DNA of 64,000 nucleotides from Winogradskyella sp. UBA3174 (GCF_002364335.1 NZ_DEXW01000037.1:45157-109156), one strand, 5' to 3'; positions 25,037-34,275 are shown, counted from the stretch's first letter. Numbers and translations are program-made. The notes: a model not told the origin generated them from the letters alone.

Positions 25037-25091
25037 TATTATTATAAATTGAATATCTAACACAACAAGAAAAACAGAACACCCTAACAGC

Positions 25092-25682
25092 ATGAAACCA
25101 TATTATTTATCCCTAATTATAAGTTTATTTTTATTTAACGGCATTGCTAAAGCTCAAGACACTTACTTTACATCAGACCCAACGTTATCAACAAAAGGAC
25201 AAATAATTATCTTTAGCTATGATGGTGATTTATGGAAGGTTTCAGCAACAGGTGGTGAAACACTCCGTTTAACAGCTATGCGTGGAGAAGAAACACTTCC
25301 TCGAATATCACCAGACGGCAAGTGGTTAGCTTTTAGCGCTACGCAATATGGAAATAAAGATGTCTACGTCATGCCAATTAATGAGCAAACGCTTAGTGAT
25401 GCAGAAGTAACTTCAGCTGACTTTAAAGAGTTAGGTTTAGGTAAAGTGGTTGGAACAGAAACATATCGTTGGATTATCTTCACATCAGGCGCAAGTTTAG
25501 TAGATGGCTCATTTTACCGCTTACCATCTTGGGGCTGTTACACATTAAGTGGTGACAATTTAGAGTTTACAGGTGTTAAGCCAGACATTTATGTAAAAGA
25601 AGACTTCAAAGATAGACTAACAGGGAATCAACCACAATTAGATAAAGCTATTGAAGAGATAATGAATAGTTTGAAACAATAA
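25092..25682 (+). pseudogene. Tricorn-type S41 peptidase with most of its middle deleted
   Basis: The 196-residue frame is intact but is made of the two ends of a protein that is normally over 1000 residues. Residues 1-96 are a signal peptide (LSLIISLFLFNGIAKAQ) and the first blades of the beta-propeller (GDLWKVSATGGETLRLTAM, PRISPDGKWLAFSA, NKDVYVMP). From about residue 97 the sequence jumps to the end of the C-terminal protease domain: INEQTLSDAE, ELGLGKVVG, DGSFYRLPSWGCYT, NLEFTGVKPDI and QLDKAIEEIM. The Ser of SDAE probably matches the nucleophile, but the His-bearing domain, PDZ and most blades are gone. The junction lies near 25374-25382. The frame was kept, so a short protein may still be made. 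Confidence 0.85.
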
Positions 25683-25685
25683 TTT

Positions 25686-26066
25686 ATGATTAAATACCTT
25701 AAAAGCATATTCTTCTGTGCAGTATTAATTTTGGCTACTTTTAGTTGTGACCAAAACCAAAAATTACCAGACCCATTAGAAGCAGGTTGGAATGGTGAAG
25801 CTGTATGTGAAATTTTAGAAGACAACGTTAAATTAAGAGTACTTAAATGTACTTTTGAGCCTGGTGTAGGACACGAGAAACATTATCACAATCCACATGT
25901 TGGCTATACAATTACTGGTGGTAAATTTAGAATTACCGATACCAACGGCACAAGAGAGGTAGATGTACCAACTGACTATAGTTTTAGTAAAGATGAAATA
26001 ACCTCACATGAAGTATTAAATATAGGAGAAACTACTGCTGTCTTTTTAATTATGGAATATAAATAG
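25686..26066 (+). CDS. Cupin-domain lipoprotein
   Basis: 126 residues with a lipoprotein signal (FFCAVLILATFSC, Cys 21) and a single cupin domain: LKCTFEPGVGHEKHYHNPHVGYTITGGKF carries the first motif G(X)5HXH(X)3-4E-like with His residues, and ITSHEVLNIG the second. The expected Glu is replaced, so metal binding may differ. Probably periplasmic; no clear substrate. It follows the deleted peptidase gene by three bases and may have been in its operon. Confidence 0.83.
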   Translation: MIKYLKSIFFCAVLILATFSCDQNQKLPDPLEAGWNGEAVCEILEDNVKLRVLKCTFEPGVGHEKHYHNPHVGYTITGGKFRITDTNGTREVDVPTDYSFSKDEITSHEVLNIGETTAVFLIMEYK

Positions 26067-26144
26067 ACCTAAAAAGATTAATCATTTATTGAAATTCATT
26101 TCGTTTTTTGTATCTTTTAACTTGAAAAAGAAAACTCCACTGTT

Positions 26145-26585
26145 ATGATTACTTCAATTCGTTTTGATAGCGCTATTAATAAATTATACAACGCCTTCCA
26201 TAATAACACCTTAAATCCTGAGGATTGCAAACAATGTGCTGTTGGCAACATATTAGACAATAAAGATAGTTGGCAACATTTAACCGATTTTCATGGCACA
26301 AAAAAATTGAATTATTTAGGTTTAATTCATCAAAATTTAGATCGGAAATTTAATGGATATACACCTTTAGAGTTGCTTCAAATTGAAGCTGCATTTTTAA
26401 AAGGCTGTGATTATAAATTGACTCCATCAAGACGTTTACACAGACCAAAACATTTTAATGATACTATTTTATTTAACGGCTTATGTAAAGTTGTTTCACA
26501 GCTCTGTACATTAGATAATATAGAAAACGTTATGGATTGCTCAGCGTTGTTTAAATTTGAAGAACAACTAGAGCCTCAGTCTTAA
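26145..26585 (+). CDS. Conserved flavobacterial protein beside the nqr operon
   Basis: 146 residues, soluble, with the conserved segments KLYNAFHNNTLNPEDCKQCAVGNILDN (about 13-39), FNGYTPLELLQIEAAFLKGC (near 71-90) and a C-terminal helix with CTLDNIENVMDCSALF. The CKQC pair is invariant in the relatives I recall and could bind a metal or form a disulphide. Homologues in flavobacteria are often labelled as NQR subunit F by propagation, which its sequence does not support. It faces nqrF, separated by a perfect palindromic terminator. Confidence 0.75.
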   Translation: MITSIRFDSAINKLYNAFHNNTLNPEDCKQCAVGNILDNKDSWQHLTDFHGTKKLNYLGLIHQNLDRKFNGYTPLELLQIEAAFLKGCDYKLTPSRRLHRPKHFNDTILFNGLCKVVSQLCTLDNIENVMDCSALFKFEEQLEPQS

Positions 26586-26603
26586 ATTATTAAAATTCTT
26601 ATG

Positions 26604-26643
26604 TAACAAAAAAACCAACTCTTAAGAGTTGGTTTTTTTGTTA
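26604..26643. terminator. Perfect 40-base palindromic bidirectional terminator
   Basis: Bases 26604-26623 and 26624-26643 are exact complements, centred on CTTAAG, with A and T runs at the ends. It sits midway between the stops of the small conserved gene (+) and nqrF (-) and would end transcripts from both. Confidence 0.92.
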
Positions 26644-26666
26644 TATGTTATAACTATTATGAAAGT

Positions 26667-27977
26667 TTACCCTCCAAAGTCATCAAATCTAATGTGCTCA
26701 TCTGCTATCCCATAATCCTCACCCATTTTCTGGACCGCTTGGTTCATTAATGGTGGTCCACAAAAATAGAGTTCAATATCTTCTGGTGTCTCGTGAAGAC
26801 TTAGGTAGTTATCTATTACACAATTGTGAATAAATCCTACAAAACCATCACCAGCTTCATCATTAATATCAGTTTTAACTTTCCAATTATCTTCCTCCAT
26901 TGGCTCAGAAAGTGCCATATAAAACCTAAAGTTAGGAAAATCATTTTCTAATTTTCTAAAGTGCTCAATGTAGAATAGCTCACGCTTAGAACGCCCACCA
27001 TACCAATAAGTTACTTTACGACCTGTTTTAATAGTTCTAAATAATTCATATAAATGAGAACGCATTGGTGCCATACCTGCTCCACCACCTACGTAAAGCA
27101 TTTCGCTTTCAGACTCATTAATAAAGAATTCACCATAAGGTCCAGATATTGTTACTTTATCCCCTGGCTTCTGAGCAAAAATATAGGATGACGCTATACC
27201 TGGATTGACTTTCATCCAACCGTTATTAGCACGATCCCAAGGCGGAGTTGCTATACGTACATTAAGCATAATTTCGCGTCCTTCAGCAGGGTAAGACGCC
27301 ATAGAATAGGCTCTTTCTACAGTTTCTGTATTCTTCATCACTAAAGGCCAAATTCCGAATTTATCCCATTCAGCTTGAAACTTATCTGGAATATCATGTT
27401 CTTCTGGGTGAGCTGTAATATCCATATCAGAGAATTTAATCTCGCAATTAGGAATTTCAATCTGTATATATCCACCAGCTTTGTAACCCATATCCTCAGG
27501 GATCTGAACAACAAATTCCTTAATAAATGAGGCTACATTATAGTTTCTTACAACTGTTGCTTCCCATTTCTTAATACCAAATACTTCTTCAGGAATAGTG
27601 ATTTCCATGTCCTGTTTCACCTTTACTTGACAAGATAAACGTGCTCCATGTGCCAATTCTTTTCTCGAAAAGTGAGGAGTCTCCGTTGGAAGTGCTTCAC
27701 CTCCACCAGATAAAACATCGCATTCACATTGAATACAAGTTCCACCTCCACCGCATGCAGATGGTAAAAATATTTTATTAGCACTTAAGGTATTTAACAA
27801 AGTACTTCCTGAGGCTACTTCAATTTCGCGTTCACCGTTAATGGTAATCTTTACGGGACCAGATGGTGATAATTTTTGTTTAACAAATAATAACAAACTC
27901 ACAAGCATGAGTGTAATTAATAAAAATGCTGCTACTGTTGCTATTACAGTTCCTAATGTTCCTGCTGCTAAAATCAT
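26667..27977 (-). CDS. nqrF: Na+-translocating NADH:quinone reductase subunit F
   Basis: 436 residues: an N-terminal membrane helix (ATVAAFLLITLMLVSLLLF), a 2Fe-2S ferredoxin domain with the Cys set CGGGGTCIQC plus LSCQV (about residues 75-117), then a ferredoxin-NADP reductase-type module with RAYSMASYP for FAD, GGGAGMAPMRSHL for NADH and a C-terminal YFCGPPLMN. It oxidises NADH and passes electrons into the NQR complex from the cytoplasmic side. It is the last gene of the operon; the usual 407-residue length is exceeded by a modest amount. One base separates it from nqrE. Confidence 0.97.
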   Translation of the reverse strand: MILAAGTLGTVIATVAAFLLITLMLVSLLLFVKQKLSPSGPVKITINGEREIEVASGSTLLNTLSANKIFLPSACGGGGTCIQCECDVLSGGGEALPTETPHFSRKELAHGARLSCQVKVKQDMEITIPEEVFGIKKWEATVVRNYNVASFIKEFVVQIPEDMGYKAGGYIQIEIPNCEIKFSDMDITAHPEEHDIPDKFQAEWDKFGIWPLVMKNTETVERAYSMASYPAEGREIMLNVRIATPPWDRANNGWMKVNPGIASSYIFAQKPGDKVTISGPYGEFFINESESEMLYVGGGAGMAPMRSHLYELFRTIKTGRKVTYWYGGRSKRELFYIEHFRKLENDFPNFRFYMALSEPMEEDNWKVKTDINDEAGDGFVGFIHNCVIDNYLSLHETPEDIELYFCGPPLMNQAVQKMGEDYGIADEHIRFDDFGG

Positions 27978-27978
27978 A

Positions 27979-28704
27979 CTATTCTACATTTTTAGTGTTA
28001 TCTGCTAATTTCTTAGCATTGTCTTCAGACTTAATTTGTTCTACTTTAACGGTTGGTTCAGAAGCTGGTTTTTCTTCTTCATCTCCACCTGTTAACATCC
28101 CACCGAAACTTAAAAAGCCAATACCCATTAAGCCGGTTATAATAAATGTAATTCCTAAACCTCTTAAAGGTGCAGGCACATTACTGTATCTAATTTTTTC
28201 ACGAATAGCTGCAATTGCTAAAATGGCTAAAAACCATCCAATACCAGAAGAAATACCGTAATTTACGGCTAATCCTAATGTTTCAATTTCACGAGATTGC
28301 ATAAATAATGAACCACCTAAAATGGCACAGTTTACAGCAATTAATGGTAAAAATATACCTAAAGAGTTATACAGTGATGGAGAAAACTTCTCTACCACTA
28401 TTTCTACTAATTGTACCATAGTGGCAATAGTTGCAATAAACATTATAAAGGATAAGAAACCTAAATCGTAATCGGCATATTCCGACCCTAACCAACTTAA
28501 TGCACCTGGTTGTAATAAATATTGATCTAACAACCAGTTTAAAGGCACTGTAATAGCCAATACAAAAATTACGGCAGCACCTAGACCTACTGCTGTTGCA
28601 ACTTTTTTTGATACCGCTAAATACGAACACATACCTAAGAAAACGGCAAATACCATGTTATCTATAAATACAGCTTTGAAAAACAATTCTAAATGTTCTA
28701 TCAT
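27979..28704 (-). CDS. nqrE: Na+-translocating NADH:quinone reductase subunit E
   Basis: 241 residues, six membrane helices, with MIEHLELFFKAVFIDNMVFAVFLGMCSYLA at the start and NCAILGGSLFMQ, both typical of NqrE/RnfA; the conserved Cys residues of the inter-subunit 2Fe-2S site are present in GMCSYL and VNCAILGG. The core ends near GGMLTGG; a charged tail of about 35 residues (from GDEEEKPAS to TKNVE) is not part of the roughly 200-residue family core. A 74-base gap separates it from nqrD, the largest inside the operon. Confidence 0.96.
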   Translation of the reverse strand: MIEHLELFFKAVFIDNMVFAVFLGMCSYLAVSKKVATAVGLGAAVIFVLAITVPLNWLLDQYLLQPGALSWLGSEYADYDLGFLSFIMFIATIATMVQLVEIVVEKFSPSLYNSLGIFLPLIAVNCAILGGSLFMQSREIETLGLAVNYGISSGIGWFLAILAIAAIREKIRYSNVPAPLRGLGITFIITGLMGIGFLSFGGMLTGGDEEEKPASEPTVKVEQIKSEDNAKKLADNTKNVE

Positions 28705-28778
28705 TTTTTTATTTTTTTAGTAATAATTTTCAGTCTTTCAATTGACTGTAAACTGAGTGACTATTGACCGCTTACTTT

Positions 28779-29423
28779 TTAATCTTCGATTAAATCCTTA
28801 TTTCTACTACGTTGCACCCAAATAATTAAACCAACAATTATTAATGCCATTGGTGGCATTAACATAAAACCGTTGTTCTCATAACCAATTGAAAAGACTC
28901 CTGTTTTTTCAATTGGATCTCCTAATACAGGATATCCCATCAAAGTACCAGCACCTAACAATTCTCTAAATATGCCGACAATCACAAGAATCACTGCATA
29001 ACCTAAAGCGTTCCCAATACCATCTAAGAAAGATCTGTAAGGACCGTTGGCTAGAGCAAATGCTTCAAAACGTCCCATAATTATACAGTTCGTAATAATC
29101 AATCCAATAAATACAGAAAGTGTTTTACTTAATTCAAAAGCATAAGCCTTTAAAACTTGATCTACAATAATTACCAATGAAGCAACTACGATAAGCTGAA
29201 CGATAATTCTGATTTTTGACGGTATAATATTTCGCATTAAGGATATGACAACATTACCAACTCCCATAACAAATAATACAGCAACTCCCATTACTAGAGA
29301 AGCCTTAAGATCTGCAGTAATTGCTAGTGCAGAACAGATACCTAGAACTTGTATTGTAATAGGATTATTATCTGCTAATGGATCTGTAATTAACTTAGCG
29401 TCTTTTTTTGATAGTAGTCCCAT
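28779..29423 (-). CDS. nqrD: Na+-translocating NADH:quinone reductase subunit D
   Basis: 214 residues with about six membrane helices, the start GLLSKKDAKLITDPLADNNPITIQVLGICSALA, and TNCIIMGRFEAFALANGP near residues 112-129, whose Cys pairs with that of NqrE in iron-sulfur binding. The C-terminus (GFMLMPPMALIIVGLIIWVQR) is typical. It forms the membrane core with NqrE. Start codon is one base from the stop of nqrC. Confidence 0.97.
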   Translation of the reverse strand: MGLLSKKDAKLITDPLADNNPITIQVLGICSALAITADLKASLVMGVAVLFVMGVGNVVISLMRNIIPSKIRIIVQLIVVASLVIIVDQVLKAYAFELSKTLSVFIGLIITNCIIMGRFEAFALANGPYRSFLDGIGNALGYAVILVIVGIFRELLGAGTLMGYPVLGDPIEKTGVFSIGYENNGFMLMPPMALIIVGLIIWVQRSRNKDLIED

Positions 29424-29424
29424 A

Positions 29425-30234
29425 CTAATTCGTTTTTATATTTAAATTCTGAAAAAATGGCATATACAATTTTAAATCTTTCCTTATCATTGCCGATATA
29501 CCATCTCCTGTTATCGTTGCACCAGCTAAGGCATCAACTGCATGATCTTCTTTTCTTTCGTTTTTAGGATCATTATTCCCTTTAGCTACAGCAATACCTT
29601 TAAAGACACCGGCTTCAGTTAACAAGCGTTCGCCATAAAAATCATCCATAAAGTAACGTTGCTTAATGTTTGATCCTAGACCAGGTGTTTCGGCTGCATG
29701 ATCGAAAAAGGTCCCTTTAACCACCATATTTTCATCTAGAGCAACAAATCCCCAAATAGCATCCCAAAGTCCTTTTCCTCTTATAGGTGCTATATAAACC
29801 GTTTTACCGTCTTGTTGACCTACAAATAATGGTAAGAATCTAGATTCTCCTTTTTTTGCTCTTGCTTGCTGCTTTTTAACATCAATTAAATAAGGTTCCT
29901 TGCCTTTACCTTCGTCTTTAGAATCAATGAATTCTTGACGTGTCATTTTACTGATGATTTTTCCGTCTTTCGACTCTAAAACTAATTGCTCAGAAACATT
30001 AGTAGAAAACTTGTCAGCTACCTCCTTAGTAGATACGAAAACAATATCTCCAGTACCTTCATTTTCATTTACTCCTAAAGCATACAAAATATTCTGCTGC
30101 TTTTCCATACGCTCATTCTCTTTAATTTGCGGCTTTAGAGAAGACGCGGTAAAAGCTAATAAAGAACCAACAATTACAACCATTGCTATTGCAAATAGTA
30201 TTGTGTATGAATTTTTGTCTGTGTTAACTGCCAT
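29425..30234 (-). CDS. nqrC: Na+-translocating NADH:quinone reductase subunit C
   Basis: 269 residues: one N-terminal helix (YTILFAIAMVVIVGSLLAFTASSL) and a periplasmic FMN-binding domain. The flavinylation site is in VDALAGATITGDG near residue 230, where ApbE attaches FMN to a Thr. GLWDAIWGFVALD and DHAAETPGLGSNI are further family marks. The FMN carries electrons between NqrB/D/E and the quinone site. Two-base gap to nqrB. Confidence 0.96.
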   Translation of the reverse strand: MAVNTDKNSYTILFAIAMVVIVGSLLAFTASSLKPQIKENERMEKQQNILYALGVNENEGTGDIVFVSTKEVADKFSTNVSEQLVLESKDGKIISKMTRQEFIDSKDEGKGKEPYLIDVKKQQARAKKGESRFLPLFVGQQDGKTVYIAPIRGKGLWDAIWGFVALDENMVVKGTFFDHAAETPGLGSNIKQRYFMDDFYGERLLTEAGVFKGIAVAKGNNDPKNERKEDHAVDALAGATITGDGISAMIRKDLKLYMPFFQNLNIKTN

Positions 30235-30236
30235 AA

Positions 30237-31445
30237 TTATGCTATTTTAACTTTTAAACGTTGCATTCTGCGTTTTACATTTGCTTGTATAACGTAATGA
30301 TCTATAGTTGGTGCAAAAACATTCATTAATAAGATTGCTAAGAATACACCTTCTGGATAGGCTGGGTTAAATACACGAATCATAATAGATATAAAACCTA
30401 TTAAGAAACCATAAATCCATTTTCCTTTATTAGTCTGTGATGCGGTAACAGGATCTGTTGCCATATAAACAGCACCAAACAAAATACTACCTATAATTAA
30501 ATGTTGCCAGAATGGTACGTTCATTAATCCGTAGAATTTACTTGAATCAGATATCCATCCTGCATCAACAACACCATTAAAAATTAAGCCCATAGCTAAA
30601 GCACCGACTACAGTACTCAACATAATTCTCCAACTCCCAATCTTGGTAAAGATTAAGAATAAAGCCCCTATGATGATTAGAAATTTTGATGTTTCACCAA
30701 CAGAACCTGGTATAATTCCCCAAAACATATCCCAATAATCGTAACCTAGTGCTCCATTGTTTTGAGCTAAACTTCCCAGTATCGTTTCTCCAGAAATAGC
30801 ATCTGGCGTTCCTGCCATTTCAGTTGCTCCATGAACCCATACTTTATCACCAGACATCCATGTTGGATAAGCAAAAAATAGGAATGCACGGATTGTAAGT
30901 GCCGGATTTAAAATATTCATTCCTGTACCTCCAAAAACTTCTTTACCGATAACAACACCGAAGATAACTGCTACAGATAACATCCATAATGGAATATCGA
31001 TAGGTACAATTAATGGCACTAACATACCTGTCACTAAATACCCTTCTTCTACTTCGTGTCCTTTAATGATAGCAAATACAAATTCTACTGCTAAACCAAC
31101 ACCATAAGAAACAGCTACAAGTGGTAATACTGTCCAAGCACCTATAATTAGGTTATCTAATGTCCAAAATGAAGCTCCTATAAACCCATCTGCAGACTCT
31201 ATTAAACCTTGTGCTAAATAATGCTGATAACCAGCATTAAACATACCAAATATTAAACATGGTACTAAAGCTATGATTACCGTATTCATGGTACGCTTTA
31301 AATCGTCAGCGGCCTTAATATGAGTACCATTATGAGTCGTCTCATTTGGCATATATAAAAATGTAAAAAGCGCATTAAAACCTGGAAGCCACTTTTTATC
31401 TATATTCTTTTGCTTAAAATTATGTAAACTACTTTTTAAACCCAT
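30237..31445 (-). CDS. nqrB: Na+-translocating NADH:quinone reductase subunit B
   Basis: 402 residues, about ten membrane helices. A basic N-terminal segment precedes THIKAADDLKRTMNTVIIALVPC, and GTGMNILNPALTIRAFLFFAYP is the family signature. The FMN-carrying Thr is in ISGETILGS near residue 220. The riboflavin and the sodium path reside in this subunit. Its ATG shares one base with the nqrA stop, showing coupled translation. Confidence 0.97.
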   Translation of the reverse strand: MGLKSSLHNFKQKNIDKKWLPGFNALFTFLYMPNETTHNGTHIKAADDLKRTMNTVIIALVPCLIFGMFNAGYQHYLAQGLIESADGFIGASFWTLDNLIIGAWTVLPLVAVSYGVGLAVEFVFAIIKGHEVEEGYLVTGMLVPLIVPIDIPLWMLSVAVIFGVVIGKEVFGGTGMNILNPALTIRAFLFFAYPTWMSGDKVWVHGATEMAGTPDAISGETILGSLAQNNGALGYDYWDMFWGIIPGSVGETSKFLIIIGALFLIFTKIGSWRIMLSTVVGALAMGLIFNGVVDAGWISDSSKFYGLMNVPFWQHLIIGSILFGAVYMATDPVTASQTNKGKWIYGFLIGFISIMIRVFNPAYPEGVFLAILLMNVFAPTIDHYVIQANVKRRMQRLKVKIA

Positions 31446-32794
31446 TATCCTATCTCTTTTAACATTAAGTCTAAACCTTCTCTTATAATTTTTTGATGTG
31501 GTTGTTTAGACACACATACAAACTCTGTCAGTGCAAAATCTTCTGGCGCAACTTCGTACATACCTAAAGCTTCCATTTCATCTAAATCTTGATACATACA
31601 TGCTTTTAAAATCTGCATCGGAAAAATATCTAAAGGAAATACCTGTTCATAGTTCCCTGTAATTACAAAAGCACGATGTTCACCGTTAGTATTTGTATTT
31701 AAAGCAAACTTCTTATTTGGTGTTAACCAAGAAAATGTTAACGCTCTTGATGTTGATACTTTATCGAATACCGGCTTATTCCAACCAAAGAATTCGTAAT
31801 CATCACCTTCAGGAATTACCGTAATTACATTACTGTAATAATCTAAATTACCATCCGGCTTAATCTGTTTTCCTGATAATACGTTACCTGAAATAATACG
31901 ATCATTACCATCTTGCTCTACTCCATTATCGTAAACCATAGTTGCTATTTCAGAACCAATCTTAGTTTTAAAATACCTTGGCTTTTTAACTGAAGAACCT
32001 GCTAAAGCTACAATACGCTCTGCATTAAATTTCCCTGTTAATAAAAGCTCTCCTATAATTACTAAATCTTGTGCATTAACCGTCCAAACTACCTCGCCTT
32101 TGTTTACTGGACTAACTTTATTTATTAAAGTCCCAACATTCCCTGAAGGATGTGGCCCAGAAACATTATGAGTTGTTGTGTTATTTAGATTCGCTAGTGG
32201 CGAATTAGAACTACCTACAGAAATATGAACTCCACCTTCTGTAAGTTTTGACAATGCTGTAACGGCAGCCTGTAACTCTGCGTCTTTACCTGCTAAAGCA
32301 TAATCTAAATTAGCTGCTAAAGGTGCACTTGCATAGCCTGAGACAAAAATCGCTTTTGGTGTTCTGTCTGCTTTTGCTACAACATCATAGGGACGTTGTT
32401 TTATAAAAGCCCAACAACCAGAAGCTAGTAAATGTGACTTTACTTTATCTGCATCGGCAGATAAATCAAATTTACCATGATCTAAGTGTTGTTGCTCTTT
32501 GTCGGCAGTAATTTTAATACCGTCTATACGACGTCTTGGTCCACGTTGAACCTCTGTTACTTCTCCAGAAACTGGAGACACAAATTTCATATCCTCATTG
32601 TCTTTATTGTAAAACAAAGTTTCACCTGCCTTGACATGGGTACCTTCTTTTGCAACAAGTTTTGGTATAATACTGTGGAAATCTTCGGGTCTAATAGAAT
32701 AGAAATTGCTAACAATGGCAGCTTCTGTAGCTTGTTCGGCTTCACCGACTAGCTTAATATCTAAACCCTTTTTTATTCTGATGTCTTTTGACAT
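31445..32794 (-). CDS. nqrA: Na+-translocating NADH:quinone reductase subunit A
   Basis: 449 residues, soluble, beginning with KDIRIKKGLDIKLVGEAEQ and KAGETLFYNKDNEDMKFVSPVSGEV, followed by GPHPSGNVGTLI (about 216-227), a motif of RnfC/NqrA proteins. It binds near the quinone site on the cytoplasmic face. It is the first gene of the operon. A -7 box (TAAATTTG on the minus strand, 32828-32835) lies 34 bases upstream of the start codon, the likely operon promoter. Confidence 0.97.
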   Translation of the reverse strand: MSKDIRIKKGLDIKLVGEAEQATEAAIVSNFYSIRPEDFHSIIPKLVAKEGTHVKAGETLFYNKDNEDMKFVSPVSGEVTEVQRGPRRRIDGIKITADKEQQHLDHGKFDLSADADKVKSHLLASGCWAFIKQRPYDVVAKADRTPKAIFVSGYASAPLAANLDYALAGKDAELQAAVTALSKLTEGGVHISVGSSNSPLANLNNTTTHNVSGPHPSGNVGTLINKVSPVNKGEVVWTVNAQDLVIIGELLLTGKFNAERIVALAGSSVKKPRYFKTKIGSEIATMVYDNGVEQDGNDRIISGNVLSGKQIKPDGNLDYYSNVITVIPEGDDYEFFGWNKPVFDKVSTSRALTFSWLTPNKKFALNTNTNGEHRAFVITGNYEQVFPLDIFPMQILKACMYQDLDEMEALGMYEVAPEDFALTEFVCVSKQPHQKIIREGLDLMLKEIG

Positions 32795-32827
32795 ATACTT
32801 TAAAGATTAGTTGTCTAAAAATCGATG

Positions 32828-32835
32828 CAAATTTA
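32828..32835 (-). promoter_or_regulatory. Probable -7 box of the nqr operon (TAAATTTG)
   Basis: Plus-strand CAAATTTA reads TAAATTTG toward nqrA and fits TAnnTTTG. The 162-base region to the divergent T9SS plug-type gene holds no other clear site; no -33 TTG is seen at the usual distance. Confidence 0.5.
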
Positions 32836-32956
32836 CGAATTATTGCTTAATTAATTTTCATATTAAAACATCTTTTTTATTTATAGTGATTATAAATAAG
32901 TTAAATACATTAAGGCATAGATTTTGACTATCTTTAAATAATTGTAGCAATTAACA

Positions 32957-34207
32957 ATGAATAAAAATATTTATAGCGTCTTATTATTTTTAGTTATTCC
33001 TTTTATTTTATTTTCTCAAGTCGAAGAAGTTAATCCTCCCGATTTCATTAAAACTATAAAATTTAACAGTAATACCACACAAGGTCAGCTCCCTATATTA
33101 AAGTTAGGAGAACCTTTAGTTTTAGAATTTGATGCCCTAAATGGAGATGAAGAAGATTTTTATTATGTCATAAAACACTACAACTACGATTGGACACCAT
33201 CTGTGTTAGTAAAAGGAGAATACCTTAAAGGGTTAGATAATCAACGTATTTTAACTTATGATAATTCTTTTAACACCTATCAAATATACTCGCATTACGA
33301 TTTAACGATACCCAACTCACAAACGCGAGCACTTCTTAAAAGTGGTAATTATATGATTTTAATCTACGATGACTATGATGAATTAATGTTTAGCCGAAAA
33401 TTTATGATTTATGAAGATGTCGTAAATGTTGGCGTAATGGTAAAACGGTCTAGAGACGTAAAAGTAATCGCTGAAAAACAATCTATAGATATAAAAATAT
33501 TTACAAATAGTATCAATTTTAATAACCCTTTAGAAACCGTTAAAGCTCTAATCATTCAAAATAACAATCTCAATACATCCATTTCAGATTTAAAACCACA
33601 ATATACATTAGGCAACGAATTAATATATCGCTATGATACAGAATCCGCTTTTTGGGGTGGAAATGAATATTTGTTTTTTGAAAACAAGGATGTTAGGGCA
33701 GCTAATGTTGGAGTACAATTTATTGATTTAAAAGAACTTTATCATGGCTATTTATTTACTAATGAGCCACGTAAAGGCCGTCCGTATACATATAACCCTG
33801 ACATTAATGGTAATTTCATCACAACAGCTATAGATAGAAGTGATGTTGATGTTGAAGCAGATTATACTATGATTCATTTTTCGCTAGCGCAGCAGCAGCT
33901 CAAAGACAAGAGCATATACATTTATGGTAACTATAATGCATTTGCATTGAATGAACTCAACCAAATGATATTCAATACTGAAAGCAACCGCTACGAATGC
34001 ACAATACGTTTAAAACAGGGGTTTTATAACTACAAATATGTCGCTGTAGATAAATCGACAGGCATTTTAGATGAGGGAGCTATTGGTGGTGACTATTGGG
34101 AAACAGAAAACAACTATAAAGTATTAGTTTATTATAGAGATTTAGGCTTCAGATATGATCGTCTTATTGGATATGGTGAAGCATCTTCAATAAATATTTC
34201 TAATTAA
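32957..34207 (+). CDS. Type IX secretion plug-type protein (DUF5103)
   Basis: 416 residues with a signal peptide (IYSVLLFLVIPFILFSQ) and the DUF5103 pattern: NPPDFIKTIKFNSNTTQGQLPILKLGEPLVLEFDALNGDEEDFYYVIKHYNYDW over residues 26-78, LKGLDNQRILTYDNSFNTYQIYSHYDLTIPN, and RGRPYTYN-like KGRPYTYNPDINGNF near 270. Proteins of this family plug the lateral opening of the SprA translocon of the T9SS in the outer membrane (known for PorV/plug states in Flavobacterium). It fits with PorT and sorting-tail cargo elsewhere in the window. The ATG gives the signal peptide directly. Confidence 0.88.
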   Translation: MNKNIYSVLLFLVIPFILFSQVEEVNPPDFIKTIKFNSNTTQGQLPILKLGEPLVLEFDALNGDEEDFYYVIKHYNYDWTPSVLVKGEYLKGLDNQRILTYDNSFNTYQIYSHYDLTIPNSQTRALLKSGNYMILIYDDYDELMFSRKFMIYEDVVNVGVMVKRSRDVKVIAEKQSIDIKIFTNSINFNNPLETVKALIIQNNNLNTSISDLKPQYTLGNELIYRYDTESAFWGGNEYLFFENKDVRAANVGVQFIDLKELYHGYLFTNEPRKGRPYTYNPDINGNFITTAIDRSDVDVEADYTMIHFSLAQQQLKDKSIYIYGNYNAFALNELNQMIFNTESNRYECTIRLKQGFYNYKYVAVDKSTGILDEGAIGGDYWETENNYKVLVYYRDLGFRYDRLIGYGEASSINISN

Positions 34208-34211
34208 ATTG

Positions 34212-34219
34212 TAAATTTG
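34212..34219 (+). promoter_or_regulatory. Probable -7 box of the PLP decarboxylase gene (TAAATTTG)
   Basis: TAAATTTG fits TAnnTTTG, lying 57 bases before the start codon at 34276 and just past the stop of the plug-type gene. Confidence 0.4.
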
Positions 34220-34275
34220 GGTCGTAATTAACGACTAAGAACCAATTTTAATTATTTCTTAGAAACAACCTTTAG

